Shown here piece after piece: positions 41,223-48,552 of a stretch of 50,810 nucleotides of DNA (position 1 is its first letter; each line of letters opens with the position of its first letter). The DNA is from Candidatus Daviesbacteria bacterium RIFCSPHIGHO2_02_FULL_43_12. Its GTDB lineage: Bacteria > Patescibacteriota > Microgenomatia > Daviesbacterales > UBA10151. The stretch spans positions 2,191 through 53,000 of the forward strand of contig MFDD01000006.1 in assembly GCA_001776775.1 (NCBI GenBank), in the 5' to 3' direction. The notes under the pieces are model-generated. The model made no database searches, was not told the origin of the DNA, and saw only the letters and a program-made list of their open reading frames with translations. The position numbers and the translations under genes are program-made.

Positions 41223-42440
41223 CTATTTGAGGTTCAGGCCGTAAAGATTCGGCTGGGAAGCAGTTGGAGTGGGAATGGAAGAAACAATAATCAACCTGGA
41301 CCCATCCGGCCAGGAAAAGACAGAATCAGCTTCGACTTTACCGGCATAAAGTATTGATGTATTCGTGCCATCATATTCTAAGACAGAAATTGTGCCGTTT
41401 AAAAGCTCTGCTTCGGCCACATTTTTACCAGTGTTAGGAGAACCAGCGGGAGTGGGTGAAACAACCGGACCGGAAGTAACCTCGGTCAGTATCAGGTGCC
41501 TGGAATCCGCTAACCACATATAGGGTGTGGCTCTGCCCTCTTTAACATTAATCTCCGACAGGTCAAAAGACTTCCGCTCGGTCAGGTCAATGACTTTAAA
41601 TGAGGTCTCCCCGTCTCGAGAATACAAAAGCTTTGTTTCGTCTGGTGACCATTTTAGATAAGCGGCTTCGGAAGCCTCTCGGCGCATAGTTAAATCTTTA
41701 AGAGCTAGGACTCGGGAAGCAGTGGTGGTGGCCATATCCTGATCCCAAGTGGAAAGAGTGGCTTTAAGTATAGCGGTAATATCTTTGGGGGGGTCATTAA
41801 GACGATTAGCGTCCAATAATAAATTCTTATCCGGCAGACTGACCAGTAGCTGATTTGAATCCGGAGCCCAACGGAAAGAGGCTTTAGTCAGGTCAAGACC
41901 AGTCACCGCTGCCAAAATTTGATGCGGCTCCCTGCCTCTGGCAAAGGCAATTGGTTGCTCTTTCATATCCCAGACCCAGATACCACCCTTCTTGATAGAT
42001 AAAGGATTTGTCTCTCCTTCACCCGGAACCAAAAAAGCCACTCTCTGGTTATCTGGCGAGATGGTCAGATTAAGAGCCCCATTAAAGCTTAGGGGGTAGA
42101 TAGATGGAATGGCGGGAAAAAGAGTTGCTTTAACCTCGGTGACTAAACCCTGTTTAATCTCGATTTTTTTCTGCCAAGGAATAAAACCATCTTTGACAAT
42201 CTTAATCTCATAGAAGCGAGGCTCAAGAGAATTGACATTAGCATTGGTCGCAGTTGTTAGGTGTCCGTCAATATAGACCGAAGCCTGGTCAGGAGTAGAG
42301 GTCAGAGAAAGTATCCCTGTACCAAAGATAGTTTTGTTTTCTGGAGACAACCGATACCCCTTAGCCAAAAACACGGCTGCTGCTGCCAATCCACCTAAAA
42401 TAAGGAGGGTAACCAGGGTGAGTAAAAAGCGCTTACGCAT
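41223..42440 (-). CDS. PEGA-domain membrane-anchored protein with beta-propeller-like region
   Basis: 405 aa. One membrane span (about 7-27), then a PEGA domain (about 43-112): LSLTSTPDQASVYIDGHLTT and FYEIKIVKDGFIPWQKKIEI. The rest (about 115-405) has repeated WD40/TolB-like strands, such as LTISPDNQRVAFLVPG, FRWAPDSNQLLVSLPD and LKWSPDETKLLYSRDG. PEGA domains are found in surface and sugar-binding proteins. It follows the sortase on the same strand but has its own TACAAT box 8 nt before the ATG. Confidence 0.82.
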   Translation of the reverse strand: MRKRFLLTLVTLLILGGLAAAAVFLAKGYRLSPENKTIFGTGILSLTSTPDQASVYIDGHLTTATNANVNSLEPRFYEIKIVKDGFIPWQKKIEIKQGLVTEVKATLFPAIPSIYPLSFNGALNLTISPDNQRVAFLVPGEGETNPLSIKKGGIWVWDMKEQPIAFARGREPHQILAAVTGLDLTKASFRWAPDSNQLLVSLPDKNLLLDANRLNDPPKDITAILKATLSTWDQDMATTTASRVLALKDLTMRREASEAAYLKWSPDETKLLYSRDGETSFKVIDLTERKSFDLSEINVKEGRATPYMWLADSRHLILTEVTSGPVVSPTPAGSPNTGKNVAEAELLNGTISVLEYDGTNTSILYAGKVEADSVFSWPDGSRLIIVSSIPTPTASQPNLYGLNLK

Positions 42441-42448
42441 GTCTATGT

Positions 42449-42454
42449 ATTGTA
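42449..42454 (-). promoter_or_regulatory. -10 box of PEGA gene
   Basis: TACAAT on the minus strand, 8 nt before the ATG, with a TTGTTA element 18 nt further upstream. Confidence 0.6.
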
Positions 42455-42479
42455 CCGCATATTAGTAACGGGTAACAAG

Positions 42480-43199
42480 CTAGAATCCTTCTAATTTAGC
42501 TCTGACTATTAACCGATTGAGGAGTGTACCTGGCGGATCACAGGTCTGGAGTGTCAGGACTGGTTGGTCGTAGCGGTTTCTCAAAAAATCCAAGTCACTC
42601 GGACTGGCAATTTGCTTATCATAGACGATGTAGTCAAACCTGCGTCCTTTATAAAACATCACGACTCTATCCCCTAGCTCAAGCTCACGCAATAGATAAA
42701 AGATGGCATTGAAACGGATGATATTCCAAGGAGCATCAGTGGAGTGGGAAAAGATATATAAATTGCCAGGCTCTCCGGGAACTGTCGAACCGGCAACTGC
42801 GGCAACTCCCTGGGCCAGAGCGCTAGTATAGGACTTCTCGTCTGAAGGGTTAACATTAGGAACTACTTTGGCATTAGCATTGATCTTTTCAATCACGATG
42901 CCATAATCGGCTGAAACCGGGGTGATTGTTTGGGGAGCCAGATTCAGGAAACTTCCAAACTTGGCTTGAGGGCTAGACTGAGGCAGCACCACAGACCCGG
43001 TTGAGGAAGTAGCGGGTTGATCAATCGAGGTATCAAGATCAACAGTTCGAGAAATCCCTAAAATCTGATCTTTCCGAAAAGTGGCCTCGGCTAAAATAAC
43101 CGGTCCAAATTCAAAAGCCAGCGAAACCAAGGCGACAATCACTACAAAATTAGAAAGAGTCCGGATAGCCAGTACTATTTTAAAACGTTTTGAAGCCAT
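42480..43199 (-). CDS. Sortase
   Basis: 239 aa with an N-terminal membrane anchor (about 15-37). The sortase core starts near residue 98 (ADYGIVIEKINANAKVVPNV). The catalytic triad is visible: His152 in YIFSHST, Cys220 in LTLQTCDPPGT and Arg229 in LNRLIVRAKL. Sortases cleave a C-terminal sorting signal and join exported proteins to a surface amine. No protein ending in an LPXTG-type signal is seen in this window, so its substrates lie elsewhere or beyond the left edge. TATAAA lies 8 nt before the ATG. Confidence 0.92.
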   Translation of the reverse strand: MASKRFKIVLAIRTLSNFVVIVALVSLAFEFGPVILAEATFRKDQILGISRTVDLDTSIDQPATSSTGSVVLPQSSPQAKFGSFLNLAPQTITPVSADYGIVIEKINANAKVVPNVNPSDEKSYTSALAQGVAAVAGSTVPGEPGNLYIFSHSTDAPWNIIRFNAIFYLLRELELGDRVVMFYKGRRFDYIVYDKQIASPSDLDFLRNRYDQPVLTLQTCDPPGTLLNRLIVRAKLEGF

Positions 43200-43202
43200 A
43201 TC

Positions 43203-43310
43203 ACTAGTTTATAGTTTACGGTTCATAGTTCATAGTAGCTAAAAAGTGAGTTTACAGGATATCCTTTGTCTGACTATTAACCATCGACTATTAACCATGA
43301 ACTATTTTGT
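43203..43310. repeat. Heptamer repeats between sortase and tRNA-Arg
   Basis: Two islands: gttcata-type units at about 43203-43247 and actatta/ccatgaa-type units at about 43270-43310, in opposite orientation, so they can pair. The first contains the TATAAA -10 (43208-43213) of the sortase gene. Confidence 0.7.
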
Positions 43311-43311
43311 G

Positions 43312-43384
43312 TGACCCTGGAGGGACTTGCACCCCCGACCAACCCCTTAGGACGGGGCTGCTCTATCTACTGAGCTACAGGGCC
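43312..43384 (-). tRNA. tRNA-Arg (anticodon CCT)
   Basis: 73 nt without encoded CCA. Acceptor GGCCCTG pairs with CAGGGTC (one G-T), the D arm has GCTC/GAGC, and the anticodon stem GCCCC/GGGGT holds loop GTCCTAA with anticodon CCT. The T stem GGGGG/CCCTC holds loop TGCAAGT, where position 55 is G rather than the usual T. It reads AGG. Confidence 0.9.
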
Positions 43385-43433
43385 TGGGAGTATTCTAGCA
43401 TTTATCACTTCTTAAGGATATAATTTGACAGCT

Positions 43434-43508
43434 CAGGGTGTAGCTCAGTTGGTAGAGCGCTCGTTTCGGGTGCGAGAGGTTTCGGCAGTTCAAATCTGCC
43501 CACCCTGA
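43434..43508 (+). tRNA. tRNA-Pro (anticodon CGG)
   Basis: 75 nt without encoded CCA. Acceptor CAGGGTG pairs with CACCCTG, including the C1-G72 pair typical of bacterial tRNA-Pro. Anticodon loop TTCGGGT holds CGG; T arm GGCAG-TTCAAAT-CTGCC. The variable region has 7 nt (AGGTTTC), longer than the usual 5. It reads CCG. Confidence 0.93.
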
Positions 43509-43861
43509 CTTATAGAACAGATAATCATTAAGGCGAATTAGATAGAGAAAATCACAAAAATTAATCTTTGTATAAATAGATATCTAAAAAATTAAGAGAT
43601 AAAAAGATTAGGCTTACACATCAACCTAATCTCCAGAGTAATAAATGTATACTAACTACTTAATTTTGGCGAAAAGTTTGATCACAAAATAGACTTTAGT
43701 TTTGGATATTTAAAACTTTTTTTTGGGGAGGTGATATATTTAGAAATAGTGGGGAAATTTAGCACTGAGTTTCTTCGTTTGCTAGAATATTGTTCGAGTG
43801 CAACCGAGAACTACTTGAGCTATTTTACTTCTCGCTAATCGCTCGAAGAATATTTCGGGGA
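43509..43861. other. 353-nt gap between tRNA-Pro and ndk
   Basis: No convincing gene. It holds a minus-strand terminator (43601-43632) and a GGGGAGGTGAT stretch at 43725-43735, a strong match to the anti-Shine-Dalgarno but with no start codon at usable spacing. A 29-codon GTG frame begins at 43749, 17 nt away, and is not supported. Confidence 0.5.
43601..43632 (-). terminator. Terminator-like hairpin downstream of ndk
   Basis: On the minus strand AGATTAGG, 12-nt loop, CCTAATCT, then TTTT. It lies 230 nt beyond the ndk stop and is the first terminator-like element in that direction. Confidence 0.6.
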
Positions 43862-44404
43862 TTAATCTCCAAACCAAAGTTCGATCTCCCGAGCAGCCTC
43901 CTCAATGGAGCCTGAAGCATGCACCAGATTTTGGATAGACCTTTTTTCAGCGTTAGCCGCGATGGCTGAATCAATCGCAAAATCTCCCCGAATCGTGCCT
44001 GGCAGAGCCACAGATGCGACTGTTGAACCGACCAGTTTACGTACAATCTCAATGGCGTGATTCCCCTCCCAGACCATGGCTAGAACAGGCCCAGACATCA
44101 GGTACTTAATATTAAACTGATGGATCATACGACCTATCTCCTTAGGGTCAGCTGTGCCTAAAGTAGCCATCGGATCCAGACCGTATTTTTGATAATCTCC
44201 CAAACTCTTACCCCCGACTGCCTCTAACCACTCATCAGTTACCGGATAATGATCCCTCGCTAACTGTTCGTTTGCCTGAGTGTATTTGGCATCTACCAGA
44301 TCAAGACCTACCTGCTCCAGGCGCTTGATGATCTCTCCGATTAAATGTCGGCGCATGCCATCTGGTTTAACAATCACTAAGGTTTTTTGGTTAAATTGAT
44401 TCAT
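43862..44404 (-). CDS. ndk: Nucleoside diphosphate kinase
   Basis: 180 aa against about 140-150 for standard enzymes. The N-terminal KTLVIVKPDGMRRHLIGEII and the active-site segment NLVHASGS (phosphohistidine at His162) are intact; so are GPVLAMVWEG and GTIRGDFA. About 35-40 extra residues lie at about 50-95 (EWLEAVGGKSLGDYQKYGLD), in the region that carries the Kpn/substrate loop. It balances NTP and dNTP pools. The upstream gap is a heptamer-repeat island. Confidence 0.95.
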   Translation of the reverse strand: MNQFNQKTLVIVKPDGMRRHLIGEIIKRLEQVGLDLVDAKYTQANEQLARDHYPVTDEWLEAVGGKSLGDYQKYGLDPMATLGTADPKEIGRMIHQFNIKYLMSGPVLAMVWEGNHAIEIVRKLVGSTVASVALPGTIRGDFAIDSAIAANAEKRSIQNLVHASGSIEEAAREIELWFGD

Positions 44405-44406
44405 AG

Positions 44407-44470
44407 TCTTCAGCTTTCAGTCTTCAGCTTTCAGATTAAGTAGTCTGATGACTGCTGTCTGACGACTGAC
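44407..44470. repeat. Heptamer repeat (tcttcag/ctttcag)
   Basis: tcttcag and ctttcag alternate four times, followed by tgactgc and tgtctga units. It fills the whole gap between ndk and the phosphoesterase gene. Confidence 0.85.
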
Positions 44471-44472
44471 AA

Positions 44473-45516
44473 CTATTTAATTTCTGTATCCTGGATATTG
44501 TAACTGCCACCTTCAAAAACGTCAACGAGCACAAGTCTTGGCTGCTGCAGATTGCGGGTCGAAGTAATTGCCCCGACTACTGTCATTTTTAGATTCGTGG
44601 AGGGCTCGGTGAAGTGCGAATAAAAGTGGGCATCTCCAGCAAAAACCTCTGCCACCTGAGCATTTTTGAATAGACCGATCAACTCTTCTGCCTGGGTTTT
44701 GAGCTTGGGATTAGTTTTACCCATCACATGATCAGAAGTGGGATGAAAGATAGGAATGCCCGCCATGATAAAAGTCAATTTCGACTTTTCTTCCTGAGCC
44801 AATTTTAGCTGTTCTTTGATCCACTCCATCTGGATACCATCGATTCCTAAATAGTTATCACTATTATAGAGCAGAATAAATCTTACTCCTGCTTTACTAA
44901 AACTCGCATAGGGTGAGCCGAAAACTTGGGTAAAATTGGTAGAAGGTGAACTATTTTTATCCCGCGAATCCCATAAATCATGGTCACCCGCTGTCAAATA
45001 ATAAGGTATATCTACTGTATCAAACTGCGCTTTAGTATTAACTAATTCATCAATTGTCCCCACATCCGAGTAGTCTCCTAAGCCAATCACAAAGGCCACC
45101 CCGCTATCCTTGGCCATCTTCAAAGCCTTAGTTAGATTAGCGTTGTCGTTATGCGAATCAGACACCACTGCAAAGGTAAATAATTTTGGCCCTTGGGGTG
45201 ACGGTGTCGGACTAGCCTCAGAATTCAAGTTGCCAGTCTTAGATTGAGATAGTAGGTCAGTAAAAAGACGCAGTGATGTCCGCGGGTCTACGGTCAAAAC
45301 CCCTTTAGCAACTTTTAGAAAGTCTTCTGAGGTAACCAGACTTCTTATATTTGGTAGTTCCGGTAATTTTATTGACTCTCCAGCAAAACGACCTAAAACA
45401 AAAAAGACGCCTAGACCAAATGTCGAGATCATTATCAGGCTCAAAAAAACCCTGACGATTCCTAGTGGTCCGCCCTGTCTTCGTTTTTTAGTTTCTTCTG
45501 AGTGACGTCCAAACAT
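44473..45516 (-). CDS. Membrane-anchored calcineurin-like metallophosphoesterase
   Basis: 347 aa from ATG at 45516, chosen because a GGGAG Shine-Dalgarno lies about 8 nt upstream; an earlier in-frame ATG overlaps argS. One membrane span (about 22-46), a linker, then the phosphoesterase core: FAVVSDSHND (D-x-H), VIGLGDYSDVG (GD), LTAGDHDLWD (GNHD-like with Asp), and FAGDAHFYSHF (GHxH-like with Asp in place of Gly-His context). The active site would be outside the cell. Substrate unknown: phosphoester or nucleotide. Confidence 0.85.
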   Translation of the reverse strand: MFGRHSEETKKRRQGGPLGIVRVFLSLIMISTFGLGVFFVLGRFAGESIKLPELPNIRSLVTSEDFLKVAKGVLTVDPRTSLRLFTDLLSQSKTGNLNSEASPTPSPQGPKLFTFAVVSDSHNDNANLTKALKMAKDSGVAFVIGLGDYSDVGTIDELVNTKAQFDTVDIPYYLTAGDHDLWDSRDKNSSPSTNFTQVFGSPYASFSKAGVRFILLYNSDNYLGIDGIQMEWIKEQLKLAQEEKSKLTFIMAGIPIFHPTSDHVMGKTNPKLKTQAEELIGLFKNAQVAEVFAGDAHFYSHFTEPSTNLKMTVVGAITSTRNLQQPRLVLVDVFEGGSYNIQDTEIK

Positions 45517-45526
45517 AATTTTCTCC

Positions 45527-47236
45527 CTACATCCTTTCTGGGGCTTCAATCCCCAACAGATATAGGCCAGATTTGATTGTATCAGTAACCCTTTCTGTTA
45601 GTTCTAGCCTAAAAGCTTCCTTGTCAGATTTGAGAATAGGACAGCGCTGATAAAAAAGATTAAAGGATTTTGCCAGGTCTAACAGATAAAAACAGAGGGT
45701 AGTTGAGCTAAGTTCTTGTGATGCTTTTTGAACTATAAGTGGGTAGTAAGTTAGTAGTCTGAGTACCTCCCGTTCTTCTTCTTGAAGATCTATGCCTTCC
45801 AGCTTTTCTTGACCCTTGACCTTTGACCCTTGACTCTGATTCCTTAACACCGACTGAGCCCTGGCATAGGTATACTGCACATAGGGACCAGAATCTCCCT
45901 CCAAGGATACCGACTTATCTATATCAAAAGATATATCAGTGGATGAAGCAAACTTTAACATATAAAACTTAACCGCCCCAACTGTCACCTGTTCGACAAT
46001 CTTCTCACCGTCTTCGCCTTTAATACTAGTTAGATCTGCGACTTTAGCTTTGACCATCTCCAGCAACTGCTCGGCAGTGACCACATTACCTTTACGCGAA
46101 GACATCTTGCCAGTTGTTAAGCTGACCAAGCCGTAAGATAGGTGCTTTTTCCTGCCTTTAAACCGCTCGTCAACCAACTCGATAGCCTTTAAAACCACTT
46201 CAAAATACCCCGATTGTTCAGATCCGACGATATGTAAGGCGATATCAAAGGGAAAAGCCTGTTCTTCAGCGAAAGCCAACCCTACCTCTTTGGCTTCATA
46301 GGTCGGATTACCAGCAGAAGTGATGAATACCCGACTATGTAGGCCATACTTCTCACCTGGAAAGATCACCGCTCCTTGACTCTCTTCAAAAACTCGACCG
46401 ACATTTTGCAAAACAATCTCTTTACCTCGCTTTTCGACCTCAGACTCCAGAAAAGAGTTATCAAAACTAGTCCCCATGCGGGTATAGAGTGTTTTTAAAT
46501 ACTCCAAGCTCCAGTTGGTGACTAGCTTCCAGAGTTCTACATACTCTAGGGAGCGCTGATAGATCTTTTTATTTAGGGTGTCTATCTCGGTTTTTTTAGC
46601 TGGGTCTTCCTCATAAGCTGAGTTGGCATGGACATAGGCCAGACCAAGAAATTTGAGTCTTTCGACTAAGCTTTTTTGCTTAGCCTCTTCAAACTGGTCT
46701 TGAAGGTTTATCACTCCCCAGAGAGTCTTTGCTAGAGGCAACCCTATATCTGAGCTGTAGGTAGCCCGGTAAACTTCATGACCGGCATTTTCCAGGAATC
46801 TCGCTAAAGCTTCTCCGAAGATCAGGTTCCTTAAATGGCCAATATGAAATTCCTTACTTAAGTTGGGTCCAGCGTATTCAACAAAATATTTTAGCTTATG
46901 TCCTCTACTATCCTTTATTTGCCGTTTGTCATCTACCATTCCTGAACGCAGTATCTGGTCTTTGATAAAAAAATTAATAAATCCAGGCCCCGCTACTTCG
47001 ACCCTGTCTACATACCGTGAACCGTGAACCGTGAACTCCTGACTAATAGCATTAGCAATCTCTTTAGGTGATTGATAGCGTTTACCGGCATCTTGATTAG
47101 ATAGCTGTAACGCTATATTGGTGGAGAAATCCCCAAACTTAGAGTTCTCGGGAAAGCTTAATTCTATCTTTTTAGCCGAAAATCCCAATTTTTCAACTGC
47201 TTTCTGTAAATCTTGCTCAAGTTGGAGGTAGATCAT
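45527..47236 (-). CDS. argS: Arginyl-tRNA synthetase
   Basis: 569 aa from ATG at 47236; an in-frame ATG at 47314 would add 26 residues that precede the usual family start. Class I signatures: EYAGPNLSKEFHIGHLRNLI (HIGH), and LTTGKMSSRKGNVVT (KMSKS-like, KMSSRKG). N-terminal Add-1 domain VEVAGPGFINFFI; C-terminal DALR helix bundle ends the protein. Two in-frame heptamer islands code for extra loops: FTVHGSRYVDR in the N-terminal domain and SQGSKVKGQEK before the DALR domain. Charges tRNA-Arg. Confidence 0.95.
   Translation of the reverse strand: MIYLQLEQDLQKAVEKLGFSAKKIELSFPENSKFGDFSTNIALQLSNQDAGKRYQSPKEIANAISQEFTVHGSRYVDRVEVAGPGFINFFIKDQILRSGMVDDKRQIKDSRGHKLKYFVEYAGPNLSKEFHIGHLRNLIFGEALARFLENAGHEVYRATYSSDIGLPLAKTLWGVINLQDQFEEAKQKSLVERLKFLGLAYVHANSAYEEDPAKKTEIDTLNKKIYQRSLEYVELWKLVTNWSLEYLKTLYTRMGTSFDNSFLESEVEKRGKEIVLQNVGRVFEESQGAVIFPGEKYGLHSRVFITSAGNPTYEAKEVGLAFAEEQAFPFDIALHIVGSEQSGYFEVVLKAIELVDERFKGRKKHLSYGLVSLTTGKMSSRKGNVVTAEQLLEMVKAKVADLTSIKGEDGEKIVEQVTVGAVKFYMLKFASSTDISFDIDKSVSLEGDSGPYVQYTYARAQSVLRNQSQGSKVKGQEKLEGIDLQEEEREVLRLLTYYPLIVQKASQELSSTTLCFYLLDLAKSFNLFYQRCPILKSDKEAFRLELTERVTDTIKSGLYLLGIEAPERM
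45809..45836. repeat. Heptamer repeat inside argS (ttgaccc)
   Basis: ttgaccc, ttgacct, ttgaccc, ttgactc in tandem within the coding frame. Confidence 0.88.
47014..47037. repeat. Heptamer repeat inside argS (gtgaacc)
   Basis: Three units gtgaacc, gtgaacc, gtgaact within the coding frame. Confidence 0.8.
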
Positions 47237-47421
47237 AGTAGTTTTAAGTTTATCATAAATTGAGTCAACCACCTTCTCTGCAAAAGGGTCTGTTGGTAGA
47301 AAATTCTGCTGCATCTATATCCAGCGATGAATCAATTTAATTAATTATGTTAACCAAAACACTATCCAGACTATTCAAAACATATCGTAACATATCACGA
47401 ATTAATTGATAACTAATTTGG

Positions 47422-48552
47422 TTATACGATTATGTGCATAGCTGTCTCAACTAACTTTTTTAGGAACCCTGCTGTTTGCTTTAAATGTCTAAGTTGTAAC
47501 TTTTCCGAGTTTGAATGAGCATTGCTGCCTCCCCTTGAGACAGAGATCGTCGGGTAGCCTTTTCCGCTCAGATTATTGGCATCACTAGTGGAGAATGATT
47601 CTTTGAAGATTGGCTTCAGTCCTACCGATAGACTAGTTTGATAGCATAGTTTTGCTATTGCACTATTTTTATCCCCGTTGAAGGGTGGTATATAGCTAGA
47701 CTTCTTAATCTTAAATTTTATCTGGGTGTTAAATCGCTTGCCGATCTTTTGACTAATCTGACTAATTTTTTCTTCGACTGACTTTATAGTTTGATCCTTG
47801 AATGCCCTAATCTCGCCAGTAAGTGTTACTAAATCACACACTACATTCGTTGCTTCGCCTCCATGAACCTGTCCTATATTCAAGGTCCAACCTTGTTGAC
47901 TATTTTTACCTATTGGGAGGCTGTTTATCAGTGATGCAGATATCTTGACTGCATCTTTTCCTTTGTCATATGACTTTGCGGCGTGAGAGGCTAGCCCATG
48001 AACTTCGATTATGAAATTTTCATAGCCCAATGATTTATACACAAATACCCCTGGTAAATCAGAGCTGTCCAGATTAAAAACATATTTTATACTTGCTTTA
48101 TCAAACTTAAAAAATGAGGAACCCATTACCCCTGCTTCTTCGTGGGTAGTAAAGAAGAACAGCAAATTACAACTTAATTTACCTATGTCTAAGGATTCTG
48201 CTAACGCCAAGAGGCTGACGATCCCAGCTTTATTATCTGCTCCTAGAATTGTCTTACCCGTACTTGTAAACACTTTACCGTCAAACTTAACTTTTACTTG
48301 TTCCCCTAGCTTTTGGACTGTATCCATATGAGCACTAAAAACCAGAGTTTTATATTCAGGACTTACCTCTAAATAAGCATAGATATTTCCAGAGTTACTT
48401 TGATTCTTTTTTCCAGAGTCGTCTGTCCAAACTTTCCATCCAAGATCATTCATCTTGTTTGTAATCCAACCAGCGATATCTTTTTCATACCCGCTAGGCG
48501 AGCTTATCTCAGCTGCTTCTGTAAATAGTTTCACTAAATCTTTATTGATCAT
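47422..48552 (-). CDS. M20-family (PepT-like) metallopeptidase
   Basis: 376 aa. All di-zinc residues are visible: His75 and Asp77 in FSAHMDTVQ, Asp106 in LGADNKAG, Glu138-Glu139 in THEEAG, Asp162 in FNLDSSD, and His in GGSNAHSNSEK near the end. The dimerisation domain (about 180-290) includes VHGLASHAAKSYDKG. PepT-like enzymes release N-terminal residues from di- or tripeptides in the cytoplasm. Its start overlaps the end of the ATP-grasp gene by 11 nt, so the two are co-translated and both stand under the T-box. Confidence 0.88.
   Translation of the reverse strand: MINKDLVKLFTEAAEISSPSGYEKDIAGWITNKMNDLGWKVWTDDSGKKNQSNSGNIYAYLEVSPEYKTLVFSAHMDTVQKLGEQVKVKFDGKVFTSTGKTILGADNKAGIVSLLALAESLDIGKLSCNLLFFFTTHEEAGVMGSSFFKFDKASIKYVFNLDSSDLPGVFVYKSLGYENFIIEVHGLASHAAKSYDKGKDAVKISASLINSLPIGKNSQQGWTLNIGQVHGGEATNVVCDLVTLTGEIRAFKDQTIKSVEEKISQISQKIGKRFNTQIKFKIKKSSYIPPFNGDKNSAIAKLCYQTSLSVGLKPIFKESFSTSDANNLSGKGYPTISVSRGGSNAHSNSEKLQLRHLKQTAGFLKKLVETAMHIIV

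Noticed and set aside
43725-43760. MraZ-type binding repeats
   Set aside because: Only a single GTGGGG is present, without the regular direct repeats, and there is no mraZ or dcw gene nearby.
43749-43838. 29-codon GTG gene
   Set aside because: The Shine-Dalgarno is 17 nt away, the start is GTG and the peptide has no recognisable feature.
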